From: Pigmentibacter sp. JX0631
GTDB lineage: Bacteria; Bdellovibrionota_B; Oligoflexia; Silvanigrellales; Silvanigrellaceae
DNA length: 64,000 nucleotides
Direction of reading: 5' to 3'
NCBI RefSeq assembly: GCF_029873255.1
Contig: NZ_CP123622.1
Coordinates: 186,001 to 250,000, forward strand
Positions 1-10,185 of the stretch are shown piece after piece. The position numbers and the translations under genes were made by a program. A model generated the notes under the pieces. It saw only the letters and a list, made by a program, of their open reading frames with translations, had not been told where the DNA came from and searched no databases. How positions within the stretch are numbered: position 1 is the first letter of the stretch; each line of letters begins with the position of its first letter.

Positions 1-2
1 AA

Positions 3-302
3 TTTTGGGAAAATGCCGAGAGGTATCGAAACAATTTAATATTTCCAAGTATTTCCCCAGAAGCAGCAAAATATTTAGTAGATAGAAATATTGCAGGAAT
101 AGGTATCGATACCTTATCTCCCGATGCCGGAAATAGTATGTTCGAAGTTCACCAAGAAATGCTGCAAAACGGAAAATTTATCTTAGAAAATGTTGCTAAT
201 TTAAGTTTAATTCCTGAGATAAATGCAAAAACTTTAGTTTTGCCTCTTAAATTATCAAACGCTACAGAATCGCCTATTCGCCTGATAGCACTACATGAAT
301 AA
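3..302 (+). CDS. Cyclase-family (KynB-like) metal-dependent hydrolase, C-terminal part
   Basis: Open reading frame entering from the left edge and ending in TAA; only the last 99 residues are in the window. The segment GIGIDTLSPD, then EVHQEML and LENVANLSLI, matches the C-terminal half of the cyclase/kynurenine formamidase family, where the Asp and His lie near the metal site and the 'EN' turn precedes the last strands. These enzymes hydrolyse formyl-kynurenine or similar cyclic or amide substrates; the substrate here cannot be told from the C-terminus. It ends about 300 bases before the next gene, so it is probably not in an operon with it. Confidence 0.7.
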   Translation, partial: FWENAERYRNNLIFPSISPEAAKYLVDRNIAGIGIDTLSPDAGNSMFEVHQEMLQNGKFILENVANLSLIPEINAKTLVLPLKLSNATESPIRLIALHE

Positions 303-607
303 TATGTAATCCATATCAAGAGTATTTGCACTCAAAGCAAGAACAATTGGTAAATATTTAAAAAGATAGTAATACATTTCTTTTCCTCAGTTGCAAAAAT
401 GCAATTCATTATTGCAAGAAATTTTTTAAATTTTAAGTAAATCTATTTATTTTAAGCATATTTTAATCTAATTTTAAGAAAAGTACAGTGTACTAAGTTC
501 TAAATGCTGAAAATGCGAATAACTGTCATTTTTTTTTCACTCATGAATATCAAAATAAAAATGTTAGAATTACTGAAACCGAATTTTAAATGAAAGAAAG
601 GACAGTT
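303..607. other. Intergenic region upstream of the binding-protein gene
   Basis: AT-rich, no coding potential seen. Two small palindromes are visible: TTGCAAAAATGCAA at 391-404 and AGTACAGTGTACT at 482-494. The second lies about 115 bases before the start of the solute-binding protein gene and could be an operator, but nothing identifies a regulator. Confidence 0.4.
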
Positions 608-1348
608 ATGAAAATTTCAAAATTTGTTTTTTACCCACTAAGTTTTCTTTTAGCCTTGTTCATTCATTCTGTTACTTTTGCAGCAACTAAAATTAAATTA
701 GTTACAGAAAACTATCCTCCTTTTAATATGGAAGAAAGTGGAAAAATAGTTGGAATGTCCACTGATATTTTAAAAGAGCTATTAAAAAGAGAAAATATTG
801 AATATAGCTTAGAACTTTTTCCTTGGGCTCGCTCTTATAAAATGGGTATGGAAGAAAAAGACACTGTTGTTTATTCCACAACAAGAACACCGGAAAGAGA
901 AGCTTTATTTAAATGGGTTGGTCCTTTAGTTTCAAATGACTGGGTGTTTTTTGCAAAAAAAGGAAGCTCAATAAAAATAAATAGTTTAGACGATGCCAGA
1001 AAATATTCCGTTGGTGGTTACAATGGTGATGCTACTTCAGAGTTTTTATTAAAAGAAAAGTTTGAAAAAGGTAAAAACTTACAACTAGCAACAAACGACA
1101 AACAAAATGCATTGAAACTTGAGGCTGGCCGTATTGACCTATGGGCTACTGGCTCACAACTAGGCCCATGGATTGCTAAAACCGAAAAGACCGGCAAAGT
1201 GGTTCCACTTTATACCTTCAAAAAGACTGAAATGTATGCAGCTTTTAATAAGGATTTCGATGCCGCTTTAATTAAAAAATTAAACGATGCTCTAGACAAA
1301 ATGAAAAAAGAAGGATTTGTCAATAAAATATATGACAAGTATAGGTAA
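608..1348 (+). CDS. Periplasmic substrate-binding protein, ABC family 3 (amino-acid type)
   Basis: About 246 residues. A Sec signal peptide of about 25 residues (cut after FAA) is followed by the two-lobed family 3 fold: KLVTENYPPFN opens lobe 1, and the segment FPWARSY is typical of a subgroup of polar amino-acid binding proteins. The ATG at 608 is preferred over the upstream ATG at 590 because GAAAGAAAGGA (593-603) sits just in front of it and the signal peptide then starts properly. No permease or ATPase gene lies next to it, so it is an orphan binding protein or works with a transporter elsewhere. Ligand unknown. Confidence 0.8.
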   Translation: MKISKFVFYPLSFLLALFIHSVTFAATKIKLVTENYPPFNMEESGKIVGMSTDILKELLKRENIEYSLELFPWARSYKMGMEEKDTVVYSTTRTPEREALFKWVGPLVSNDWVFFAKKGSSIKINSLDDARKYSVGGYNGDATSEFLLKEKFEKGKNLQLATNDKQNALKLEAGRIDLWATGSQLGPWIAKTEKTGKVVPLYTFKKTEMYAAFNKDFDAALIKKLNDALDKMKKEGFVNKIYDKYR

Positions 1349-1552
1349 TATATAGATTAATTTCACCATTCTCCCATTCCCTACTCTCTCAAATTTTATC
1401 CTTCCCCATAAAAAATTCTTTTTTATTTCTTTTTCCCTCTTTTGAATAACCCTTGTACGGTAACAGATTTACGGGTAAGAAAAGGAGCTGCTCAGGCATT
1501 TTCCTGTTTTTAAGAAACAAGCTGTTCAAATGATTGGTAAGAGGTTCATAAA

Positions 1553-3454
1553 ATGCGTTCATTAAAATATGATGTTGTCGTTGTTGGTGGTGGTCATGCA
1601 GGCTGTGAAGCTGCTTTGGCGGCAGCCCGTATGCAACAAAAAACACTCCTCATAACAATGAGTATCGATCGCATCGGGCAAATGTCATGCAACCCTGCCA
1701 TAGGCGGCACCGCAAAAGGTCATTTAGTTAAAGAAATCGATGCTTTAGGCGGAGAAATGGGTGCAGCCATCGATAAAACTGGTATCCAATTTCGTATTTT
1801 AAATAAAAGCAAAGGACCTGCTATTTGGTCTAGCCGTGCGCAAGCTGATATGGATCTTTACCGTAGTTATATGCGCAAAACTTTAGAAGATACTGATAAT
1901 CTTGATATATTACAAGACACTGTCGCATCTTTACTCATTGAAAATGATCAAGTGCAAGGTGTTAAAACAAATCTTGATCAACTTATTCATTCGAATTGTG
2001 TTGTATTAACTACTGGAACATTCCTAAATGGTCTCATTCATATCGGTGAAAGAAGAATCACGGCGGGAAGAGCTGGAGAGCCTGCTAGCATTGAACTCGC
2101 AGAAGCATTAAAAAACTATGGTTTTCAAGTGGGAAGAATGAAAACGGGGACTACACCAAGACTTGATGCCCGTTCGATAGATTTTAGCAAATTAGAAAGA
2201 CAAGACAGCGATCCTGATTTTGTTCCTTTTAGCATGCGGACTAAAAGCATGCCGCAAGAGTTAGTTCCCTGTTACATTACTCATACTAATGAAAAAACTC
2301 ATGAAGTAATTAAGAGCCATATGCATTTATCTCCACTATATAGTGGAATTATTACTGGCATAGGTCCTCGTTATTGCCCAAGTATAGAAGATAAAGTAGT
2401 TAAATTTCCTGATAGACTAAGCCATCAAATTTTTATAGAACCAGAAGGTTATCAAACTCATGAAATTTATCCAAATGGAATCAGCACAAGTCTACCTATT
2501 CATGTTCAAGAAGCTTTTTTAAAAACCATTCGTGGATTTGAAAATGTTGTTATTATGAAACCTGGATATGCAATTGAATATGATTATGTTCAACCTACTG
2601 AACTACATCCAACTTTAGAAACTAAAAAAATTGGCAATTTGTATTTTGCTGGACAACTAAATGGCACTACTGGTTACGAAGAAGCTGCTGCACAAGGCTT
2701 AATTGCCGGAATTAATGCAGCTTTAAAAGCACAAAATAAAAAGCCATTTATTCTAAGTCGGGCTGAAAGTTATATTGGTGTCTTGATAGATGACCTTACC
2801 ACATTAGGTACTAATGAACCTTACCGGATGTTCACAAGTCGTGCAGAAAATAGATTAAAATTAAGAGAAGATAATGCAGAAGCTCGCCTAACCAATTACG
2901 GAAAAGAACTAGGGCTTATTTCCGATACAATTTTTGCTGAATTTAAAGAGAGAATCGACAAAATTGAATTTGAAAAAGCACGAATTAAAAGTATTTGGTT
3001 AAACCCTACACCTGAATTCAACGCTAAATTAACAGAATTTGGTTTACCAGAATTATCAAATAACGTTACATTAGAAGCTTATTTAAAGCGTCCAGAAACA
3101 AACATCCGTAATTTAAAAGAAGCTGGTTTAGTTTCTGATTTTGATTTAAGAATTCTTAGATGTTTAGAAATTGAAGTTAAATACGATGGTTATATCAGAC
3201 GGGAAGAAGTTTTAAGTGATAAATTAAAAACTTTTGATCATGTTTGGATCCCTAAAGAATTTAATTATCATTCTGTTAGTGGTTTATCTAGAGAAGTCGT
3301 TGAAAAATTAAAAAAGCACAACCCAAGCACTTTAGGTCAAGCTTCAAGAATCAGCGGTATTACACCAGCAGCAGTTACTTTATTGCATACTATGATAGAT
3401 AGAGAAAGAGCTGTAAAGAAAGCTCCAATTGTTAATGAAATTTTTACTAATTAA
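1553..3454 (+). CDS. mnmG: tRNA uridine-5-carboxymethylaminomethyl modification enzyme MnmG (GidA)
   Basis: 633 residues, the normal length. With MnmE, MnmG installs the carboxymethylaminomethyl group on the wobble uridine of certain tRNAs, using FAD, NADH, glycine and methylene-tetrahydrofolate. The N-terminal FAD-binding glycine motif VGGGHAGCEAA is at residues 11-21, followed by the family block CNPAIGGTAKGHLVKE. The C-terminal helical domain that contacts MnmE and tRNA is complete. AAGAGG at 1539-1544 is the ribosome site. No mnmE in the window. The MnmD-like methyltransferase at 33212-34048 would act later in the same modification pathway. Confidence 0.97.
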   Translation: MRSLKYDVVVVGGGHAGCEAALAAARMQQKTLLITMSIDRIGQMSCNPAIGGTAKGHLVKEIDALGGEMGAAIDKTGIQFRILNKSKGPAIWSSRAQADMDLYRSYMRKTLEDTDNLDILQDTVASLLIENDQVQGVKTNLDQLIHSNCVVLTTGTFLNGLIHIGERRITAGRAGEPASIELAEALKNYGFQVGRMKTGTTPRLDARSIDFSKLERQDSDPDFVPFSMRTKSMPQELVPCYITHTNEKTHEVIKSHMHLSPLYSGIITGIGPRYCPSIEDKVVKFPDRLSHQIFIEPEGYQTHEIYPNGISTSLPIHVQEAFLKTIRGFENVVIMKPGYAIEYDYVQPTELHPTLETKKIGNLYFAGQLNGTTGYEEAAAQGLIAGINAALKAQNKKPFILSRAESYIGVLIDDLTTLGTNEPYRMFTSRAENRLKLREDNAEARLTNYGKELGLISDTIFAEFKERIDKIEFEKARIKSIWLNPTPEFNAKLTEFGLPELSNNVTLEAYLKRPETNIRNLKEAGLVSDFDLRILRCLEIEVKYDGYIRREEVLSDKLKTFDHVWIPKEFNYHSVSGLSREVVEKLKKHNPSTLGQASRISGITPAAVTLLHTMIDRERAVKKAPIVNEIFTN

Positions 3455-3606
3455 CAAAATTAAGCAGAAAATAATTTACAATTCATCGTTAATCTTTAAT
3501 TAAATTCACTCATATTGTTACATAAAATTAAATATTAATTATTAAAAAAAATGCTAGAATTTATCAATATTATAATATAAATAATTTGATACTTTTGGAG
3601 GCGGTT

Positions 3607-4791
3607 TTGACTACTAATATCGATATTCAAAGAAAATTAGCATTTACAAATTTTTGCAACTATGTAAAAAATAATGATATTATTATATTAGGAGAAAGTC
3701 ATTCTGAAAGCTCACCCGCTTTTAATATACTTATCGATTATTTTTTGCATCTTTTTTCAGAAAATGAAAATATTGATTACAGCGAATACTGTATATTTTT
3801 AGAAGGTTTACCAAGATATTATTACAAACCGAATCATCTTCCCGAAATTATTTCATCGCATCAATTTTTTTCATGGATTTTTTATTATTTTGGAATAGAT
3901 ATTCGTGGTTTGGAACATCAAAATCACTTAAAAGAAAGAATTGAAAACGCAAAAAATGCTGTGTTGCATAAAAAATCAATCAATTCAAATCGAAATTTTA
4001 ATCCCGTTACAAATGACGAAGATGATGATTTTACTAAAAGATCAATTATGACAAAAAGAATCCTAAAAAGTAATGATTTTTCTGAGACTATAAATCAAGT
4101 AATTTCAAATAAACAATATAAAAAAATATTTATCATTTGTGGTTCTGTCCATGGAATAGATATGCAATTTAATTTTGATAGATATCTTCTAGAAAAAACA
4201 TTCTACGGTATAAATTTTCCAAAAAATAAATTAAAAATAATTAAGCTTCTTCTAGATGAATTAAAAGAAAATAGATCACTAAAAATTAACGATGATTTTA
4301 ATTTACATAAAAAAATAGCATTAGAAGACCCAATTTCTCTTCCTAGAAATTTTAATTTATCATATAGAGGTTTTTATGACTACAACATTTATTACCCAGA
4401 TGCAAAAAACAATTTAGCTTTTTTGGTTATTAATAAATTATTCTCTAGTTATCTTTGGAATTATAAAATAATGAGTACATTTTTCGATACTAATATTTAT
4501 GAAATAAAAACTTTTTATGAAATTCAGCAAGAAAGAAAAATAGTTATTTACTCTTTACCAAAAATATTTACTGAAAATCAAAAACTATACAATTCTATAT
4601 ATAGATACAAAATTGTGAAAATAATTGAAAAAAATGAAAAATATTTTAATCTAAATTATCTTAAAGATTGGAATCCAATTCCTGACAGAGGGTTAGTATT
4701 AAGAACTACCAATAAATTATTAGATAAACAAAAACAAAATCCTAAAAATTTTATTGAAGAAAAAAAACATAAGTTTAATATTTTTAAATAA
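3607..4791 (+). CDS. ChaN/TIKI/erythromycin-esterase-like protein of unknown function
   Basis: About 394 residues. No signal peptide. The N-terminal half has ILGESHSESS (about residues 28-37), a later CIFLEGLPRY and then IICGSVHGIDM; the order GE-x-H, Glu in a hydrophobic strand, G-x-x-H is the active-site layout of the EreA/ChaN-like superfamily. The C-terminal half is Lys/Asn-rich and unrecognised. Start: GGAGG at 3597-3601 stands five bases before TTG 3607, which fits better than the TTG at 3586 that would place the ribosome site inside the gene. It stands alone between mnmG and a GNAT gene on the other strand. The enzymatic role is inference. Confidence 0.6.
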   Translation: MTTNIDIQRKLAFTNFCNYVKNNDIIILGESHSESSPAFNILIDYFLHLFSENENIDYSEYCIFLEGLPRYYYKPNHLPEIISSHQFFSWIFYYFGIDIRGLEHQNHLKERIENAKNAVLHKKSINSNRNFNPVTNDEDDDFTKRSIMTKRILKSNDFSETINQVISNKQYKKIFIICGSVHGIDMQFNFDRYLLEKTFYGINFPKNKLKIIKLLLDELKENRSLKINDDFNLHKKIALEDPISLPRNFNLSYRGFYDYNIYYPDAKNNLAFLVINKLFSSYLWNYKIMSTFFDTNIYEIKTFYEIQQERKIVIYSLPKIFTENQKLYNSIYRYKIVKIIEKNEKYFNLNYLKDWNPIPDRGLVLRTTNKLLDKQKQNPKNFIEEKKHKFNIFK

Positions 4792-4835
4792 AATAATCTT
4801 CTCTTAAATTTATAATTGTATTTATAGATTACTTG

Positions 4836-5381
4836 CTACCAATTTTCTTTTTTATGGAAAGCAACTACTGTTTCAAATCGTTTATCAGGAAATGGAAATG
4901 GAGGTATTCTAGAATCAATTTCAAAATTAAAGTACTTTCCATAGTATTCATATGTTCGTTTTTGTCCAGTAGCTACAATACCCGCAGCTCCTAATTTGTA
5001 AGCATTTTCTATGCATTTTCTAGTTATTTCCTTACCAAGATCATTTCCAATATACTCTTTGGCAACCCACAAACCCCTTAATTCAAAAAAATTCTTTTTT
5101 TCTGTAATGTATTTTCTAAATTCCTCTGGTAAATAACTTTCATCATGTTCTAGTGGTAATACTTTTTCTAAACTTCGTTGATATATTCTAGCTCCACCAA
5201 CTAATTTTTTCTCAGAGTTAAATGCTAAAACTGCATATGCTTCTGGATAAACTAAATAGTCAATTTTTGAAAAGATAACTCCTTTTATTCCTGCATTTTC
5301 TAAGGCCTCAATTTGGCCACCTATTAATTCATCAATACACTTCGTATGACTTAAATTCACAAAATGCAGATCAACAAGCAT
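4836..5381 (-). CDS. GNAT-family N-acetyltransferase-like protein
   Basis: 181 residues, cytoplasmic. The pattern is that of a GNAT fold: strand pair around YAVLAFNSEKKLVGGARIYQ, then ELRGLWVAKEYIGNDLGKEI, where the strand-4 and acetyl-CoA-binding turn (normally Q/R-x-x-G-x-G/A) appears as YIGNDLGKEI, and finally a helix and YYGKYFNFE near the C-terminus. A strong AAGGAGG lies just upstream of the ATG. Resembles GNAT relatives in the acyl-homoserine-lactone-synthase/FeeM-like group in layout, but that assignment is weak. The acyl acceptor is unknown. Divergent from the desaturase. Confidence 0.6.
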   Translation of the reverse strand: MLVDLHFVNLSHTKCIDELIGGQIEALENAGIKGVIFSKIDYLVYPEAYAVLAFNSEKKLVGGARIYQRSLEKVLPLEHDESYLPEEFRKYITEKKNFFELRGLWVAKEYIGNDLGKEITRKCIENAYKLGAAGIVATGQKRTYEYYGKYFNFEIDSRIPPFPFPDKRFETVVAFHKKENW

Positions 5382-5639
5382 AAATTCCTCCTTATAAAGT
5401 TAAAAAAATTTTAAATAATGTAACACAAAAAAAATTGACATCCAGAAATTTTAAAATTTTTTATTTTTATTTATATTATTTAATTTTTTTTTATAATAAT
5501 ATTAAATATTTTTTATTTTAACATATATTTCAACTTGTAAATAATTTTAATAAATTAAAATTTTCTATCTCCTTCTTCTTTTTTACATCTTTATCTACTA
5601 TAAAGTGAATGTTTATTTCAAAAAATTTAGGAGTTAACT

Positions 5640-6623
5640 ATGAACAAAATGGACTGGGTTTCTTGTAAAGCTAAGTTCAAGATTCAAAAAATTCAATGGC
5701 AAAATATTTTACTATTATTACTAAATATTACATTAATTTTTATATCTTTTTACTTCCAAGACAATTTTTATTATTTTCCTATCAAAATTTTAACTCTAAC
5801 TTTAGCCCTACTACAAATTTATTTGTTACTGCATGAGGCAACTCATTATAAAATAGTAAATAATAATATCCTAAGCGAAGTCATTGCACATGTTTTAGGT
5901 TGGCTCATTTTTTTGCCATTTCTAGCTCGCAAACGCTCACATTTACTCCACCATTCTTGGACTGGTCATCCTATAGGAGATCCTGCTAATAAAAGACTCA
6001 TTCAAAGATTTTCAGTTATAAATCATCGTCAAAGAAAAATTTTAGAATTCATTTGGCGCAGTTGGCTTCCACTTTTAGCCCTAAATGACAGAATTGGTCT
6101 TTGGAGAGACGCTTTTCTCCAAAGAAAAAACTTAAATAGTTCAAAGGAAATTAAAAAAGAAATATTTTTTATATATCTTTACATAATTTTTTATATTCTA
6201 TTTTTTATTTTTCTTATTCAACAAAATCTTTTTCTTTCATTTATTAAAATTTATGCTCCTGCATTTTTTTTCTTGTTATTTTTAGAAGAACTGGCAAATG
6301 GACCACATCATGCAGAAACCCCGCTATTAAACGAAACAGATCGTTCACTACCATATTGGGAACAACAAGTTGTTACGCATTCATGTAAAAGCATTCCAAT
6401 TTGGTCTAATTACATATTGCTAAATTTTAATTTACATAATGCCCATCATTATATACCATGGGCTCCATGGTATGAATTAAAAAAAATTCACAATGAAATG
6501 ATTAAAATAGATCCAAATATAGAAAAGAACCGAGTATATAATGAAATTACTTGGTCCATTAAAAACAGGAAAAAACCTTTACTTAATATAATGGGGCACT
6601 ATTTTAATAAAATAAAAAATTAA
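5640..6623 (+). CDS. Membrane fatty acid desaturase / hydroxylase family protein
   Basis: 327 residues. All three histidine boxes of the di-iron membrane desaturases are present: HEATH (65-69), HLLHH (101-105) and HNAHH (266-270), with an extra GPHH near 221. Hydrophobic stretches at about 22-40, 46-64, 82-96, 174-195 and 197-218 give the usual membrane hairpins with the boxes on the cytoplasmic side. The family inserts double bonds or hydroxyl groups into acyl chains or carotenoids with O2; substrate not predictable. The ribosome site is AGGAG just before the ATG. Monocistronic, with convergent neighbours downstream. Confidence 0.88.
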   Translation: MNKMDWVSCKAKFKIQKIQWQNILLLLLNITLIFISFYFQDNFYYFPIKILTLTLALLQIYLLLHEATHYKIVNNNILSEVIAHVLGWLIFLPFLARKRSHLLHHSWTGHPIGDPANKRLIQRFSVINHRQRKILEFIWRSWLPLLALNDRIGLWRDAFLQRKNLNSSKEIKKEIFFIYLYIIFYILFFIFLIQQNLFLSFIKIYAPAFFFLLFLEELANGPHHAETPLLNETDRSLPYWEQQVVTHSCKSIPIWSNYILLNFNLHNAHHYIPWAPWYELKKIHNEMIKIDPNIEKNRVYNEITWSIKNRKKPLLNIMGHYFNKIKN

Positions 6624-6682
6624 TTTATTTTTTATATTTTATTATTTTGTGTAATAATATTAAACTTTACTTAAATTCAACT

Positions 6683-7372
6683 TTATAACAACCCGCCATT
6701 TAAATTTGCAGGAACAGATTCTTTTATTTTTTTAGGTGGAGGCAATTTCCAAGAATCAAGTTCAGCACAAAACTTTGGATAATCAGGAAGCAATTTTAAT
6801 ACTTTATTTTGCAATAGTTCTTCCCTTAAGTTAGAAACATAACGATTGTTATAATCATGCCCAGGATAGATTAAAGTATCTAAAGATAATTTACTAATTT
6901 TCGTTAATGAAAGAAACATATCTTGATTGCTTCCTTGTTGAAAATCAGTCCTTCCACATGATCCTATAAATAAACAATCACCTGTGCACAATCTATTATC
7001 AGCAACTAATAAGGACATAGAATCATTAGTATGCCCTGGGGTATGTATAGCCTTTAGAGAAATTTTTCCGACCATTAATTCTTCATTATCTTGCATTTTT
7101 TTAGCTTTATATTGAATATTAGCTTGATTACTTATAACAGCAATTGCTGCGGGATATTTTTTTTGGAGCAAATTAATTCCAGTAACATGATCGGCATGAA
7201 CATGTGTTTCAATAATAAACTTAAGTGTTAATTTATTTTCTTCTATAAATTTGATATATTCTTCAACATTTTCGAATACTGAATCTATTATTGCAATTTC
7301 ATTACTATCTCCAGTTAAATAAGTATAAGTTGAACTTACTTCATCTTTAAATTGCTTAAATATAAAACTCAT
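6683..7372 (-). CDS. ETHE1-like persulfide dioxygenase (MBL fold)
   Basis: About 229 residues. The metallo-beta-lactamase ligands are intact: THVHADH (H57, H59, D61, H62), TPGH (H114), TGD (D132) and PGHD (H172). The block IGSCGRTDFQQG after the Asp is the signature of ETHE1-type iron(II) persulfide dioxygenases, which oxidise glutathione persulfide to sulfite. The ATG at 7372 is chosen because GGGGA sits five bases before it; an upstream in-frame TTG (7396) would swallow that site. It follows thiD by 27 bases on the same strand, so they are probably cotranscribed. A GSH substrate is inferred from the family. Confidence 0.88.
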   Translation of the reverse strand: MSFIFKQFKDEVSSTYTYLTGDSNEIAIIDSVFENVEEYIKFIEENKLTLKFIIETHVHADHVTGINLLQKKYPAAIAVISNQANIQYKAKKMQDNEELMVGKISLKAIHTPGHTNDSMSLLVADNRLCTGDCLFIGSCGRTDFQQGSNQDMFLSLTKISKLSLDTLIYPGHDYNNRYVSNLREELLQNKVLKLLPDYPKFCAELDSWKLPPPKKIKESVPANLNGGLL

Positions 7373-7399
7373 ACATTCCCCACTAATAAGTAACAATAA

Positions 7400-8224
7400 T
7401 TAAAAATGACAAACTGGTCCTATCCCTTTTCCAATTTTATACATAGAACCTTTTTGGATACATTGAAAAATATATTCTTTGGCTAAATAAAATGCTTTTT
7501 CTATATTTTCTTCTTTCGCCAAATGGACCGCCAATGCAGCTGAAAAAGTACAACCAGTTCCATGCGTATTTTGGCTTTTAATTCTTTCAGTTTCAAGCCA
7601 TACTTTTTTTATTCTATTTTTTTCTTGCATAACTAAACAATCAGCACTAAAAACTTGCGATGAAAAATGCCCTCCTTTAATAATGACTGCTTGCATTCCA
7701 TAATTTAGAAGATCCTCGCCAGCCTTTTCCATGTCATTTTTAGTTGATATTGAATACCCTAATAAATATTCAGCTTCAGGAATATTGGGGGTAATAATAT
7801 TAACTTGTGGTAGTAAATTTTTTTTTAAAGCAGAAATTGCTTCGGGTGAGATTAATTCATAATTATTTTTTGATAACATTACAGGGTCTAAAATTATATT
7901 TGAACAATTATATTTTTTAAGACATTTAACAACACAATCAATGATATCTGCAGAAAAAAGCATTCCAATTTTTATCGCATCAGTTCCTATATCATTTAAG
8001 ATGGAATGAAATTGTTCTGCAATAAATTCAGAAGGAATTTCATGAATAGAAGTGACCCCTAATGTATTTTGTGCAGTTAATGCAGTAAGAATACTCATAC
8101 CATAACATTCAAAATGTTGAAATGTTTTTAGGTCAGCTTGAATACCAGCCCCTCCACTACAATCGGAACCCGCAATCGTCAATAAACGCTTGTATTCTTT
8201 AAAAGCAAAATTTTTTTCTTGCAT
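7400..8224 (-). CDS. thiD: Hydroxymethylpyrimidine kinase / phosphomethylpyrimidine kinase ThiD
   Basis: 274 residues, normal length. ThiD phosphorylates HMP twice to HMP-PP, the pyrimidine half of thiamine. The ribokinase-fold hallmarks are AGSDCSGGAGIQADLKTF near the N-terminus and GTGCTFSAALA near the C-terminus (anion hole and catalytic Cys loop). GAAGGA lies seven bases before ATG 8224. The longer frame to 8269 would run into the TPP riboswitch on the other strand and lacks a ribosome site. Divergent from thiC, so the riboswitch does not control it directly. Confidence 0.95.
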   Translation of the reverse strand: MQEKNFAFKEYKRLLTIAGSDCSGGAGIQADLKTFQHFECYGMSILTALTAQNTLGVTSIHEIPSEFIAEQFHSILNDIGTDAIKIGMLFSADIIDCVVKCLKKYNCSNIILDPVMLSKNNYELISPEAISALKKNLLPQVNIITPNIPEAEYLLGYSISTKNDMEKAGEDLLNYGMQAVIIKGGHFSSQVFSADCLVMQEKNRIKKVWLETERIKSQNTHGTGCTFSAALAVHLAKEENIEKAFYLAKEYIFQCIQKGSMYKIGKGIGPVCHF

Positions 8225-8225
8225 C

Positions 8226-8254
8226 TGGACATCCTTCAATGGAACAGTTATACG
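8226..8254 (+). promoter_or_regulatory. Candidate sigma70 promoter of the thiC operon
   Basis: TGGACA (8226-8231), a 17-base spacer, then TATACG (8249-8254). Transcription would start near 8261, four bases before the first helix of the TPP riboswitch, which fits the expected placement. It overlaps the ribosome site of divergent thiD. Read by eye; not tested. Confidence 0.5.
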
Positions 8255-8264
8255 TGCATCGGAG

Positions 8265-8356
8265 ATCACCAGGGGAGTCCATTTTGGACTGAGATTGCTT
8301 TAATTAGCTAGACTCTTGGAACCTGATCTGGATTATACCAGCGTAGGAAGAGTGAT
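8265..8356 (+). promoter_or_regulatory. TPP riboswitch (THI element) controlling thiC
   Basis: The conserved THI-box parts are all in order: AGGGGAGTCC (8271-8280), CTGAGATTGC (8287-8296), then ACCTGATCTGG and CCAGCGTAGGAAG (to 8350). The closing helix P1 is ATCAC (8265-8269) with GTGAT (8352-8356). It binds thiamine pyrophosphate and represses the downstream thiC-thiO-thiS-thiG-thiE-thiF operon. In the following leader, AAATTCC (8385-8391) can pair with GGAATTT (8417-8423), while the overlapping CAAAATT (8383-8389) can pair with AATTTTG (8434-8440), just before a T-run at about 8451. This may be the expression platform (inference). Confidence 0.96.
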
Positions 8357-8507
8357 AAGAATTGTTAAAACATATATTTTCCCAAAATTCCATAATTTAT
8401 ATATACACCTATTTACGGAATTTCAGTTTCCTCAATTTTGTAATAAAACATTTTTTTCACTTAAAATCTATTTCTATTGCTGGATTTCAAAATATTTTTT
8501 ATTTTAA

Positions 8508-10175
<1,668 letters not shown>

Positions 10176-10185
10176 GGGATAAAAA

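Noticed and set aside
1389-1646. Minus-strand open frame overlapping the start of mnmG
   Set aside because: It overlaps the mnmG start region, has no ribosome site and no recognisable domain.
5382-5639. Possible regulatory repeats in the AT-rich gap between the GNAT and desaturase genes
   Set aside because: Only low-complexity A/T runs; no repeat stands out from the background.
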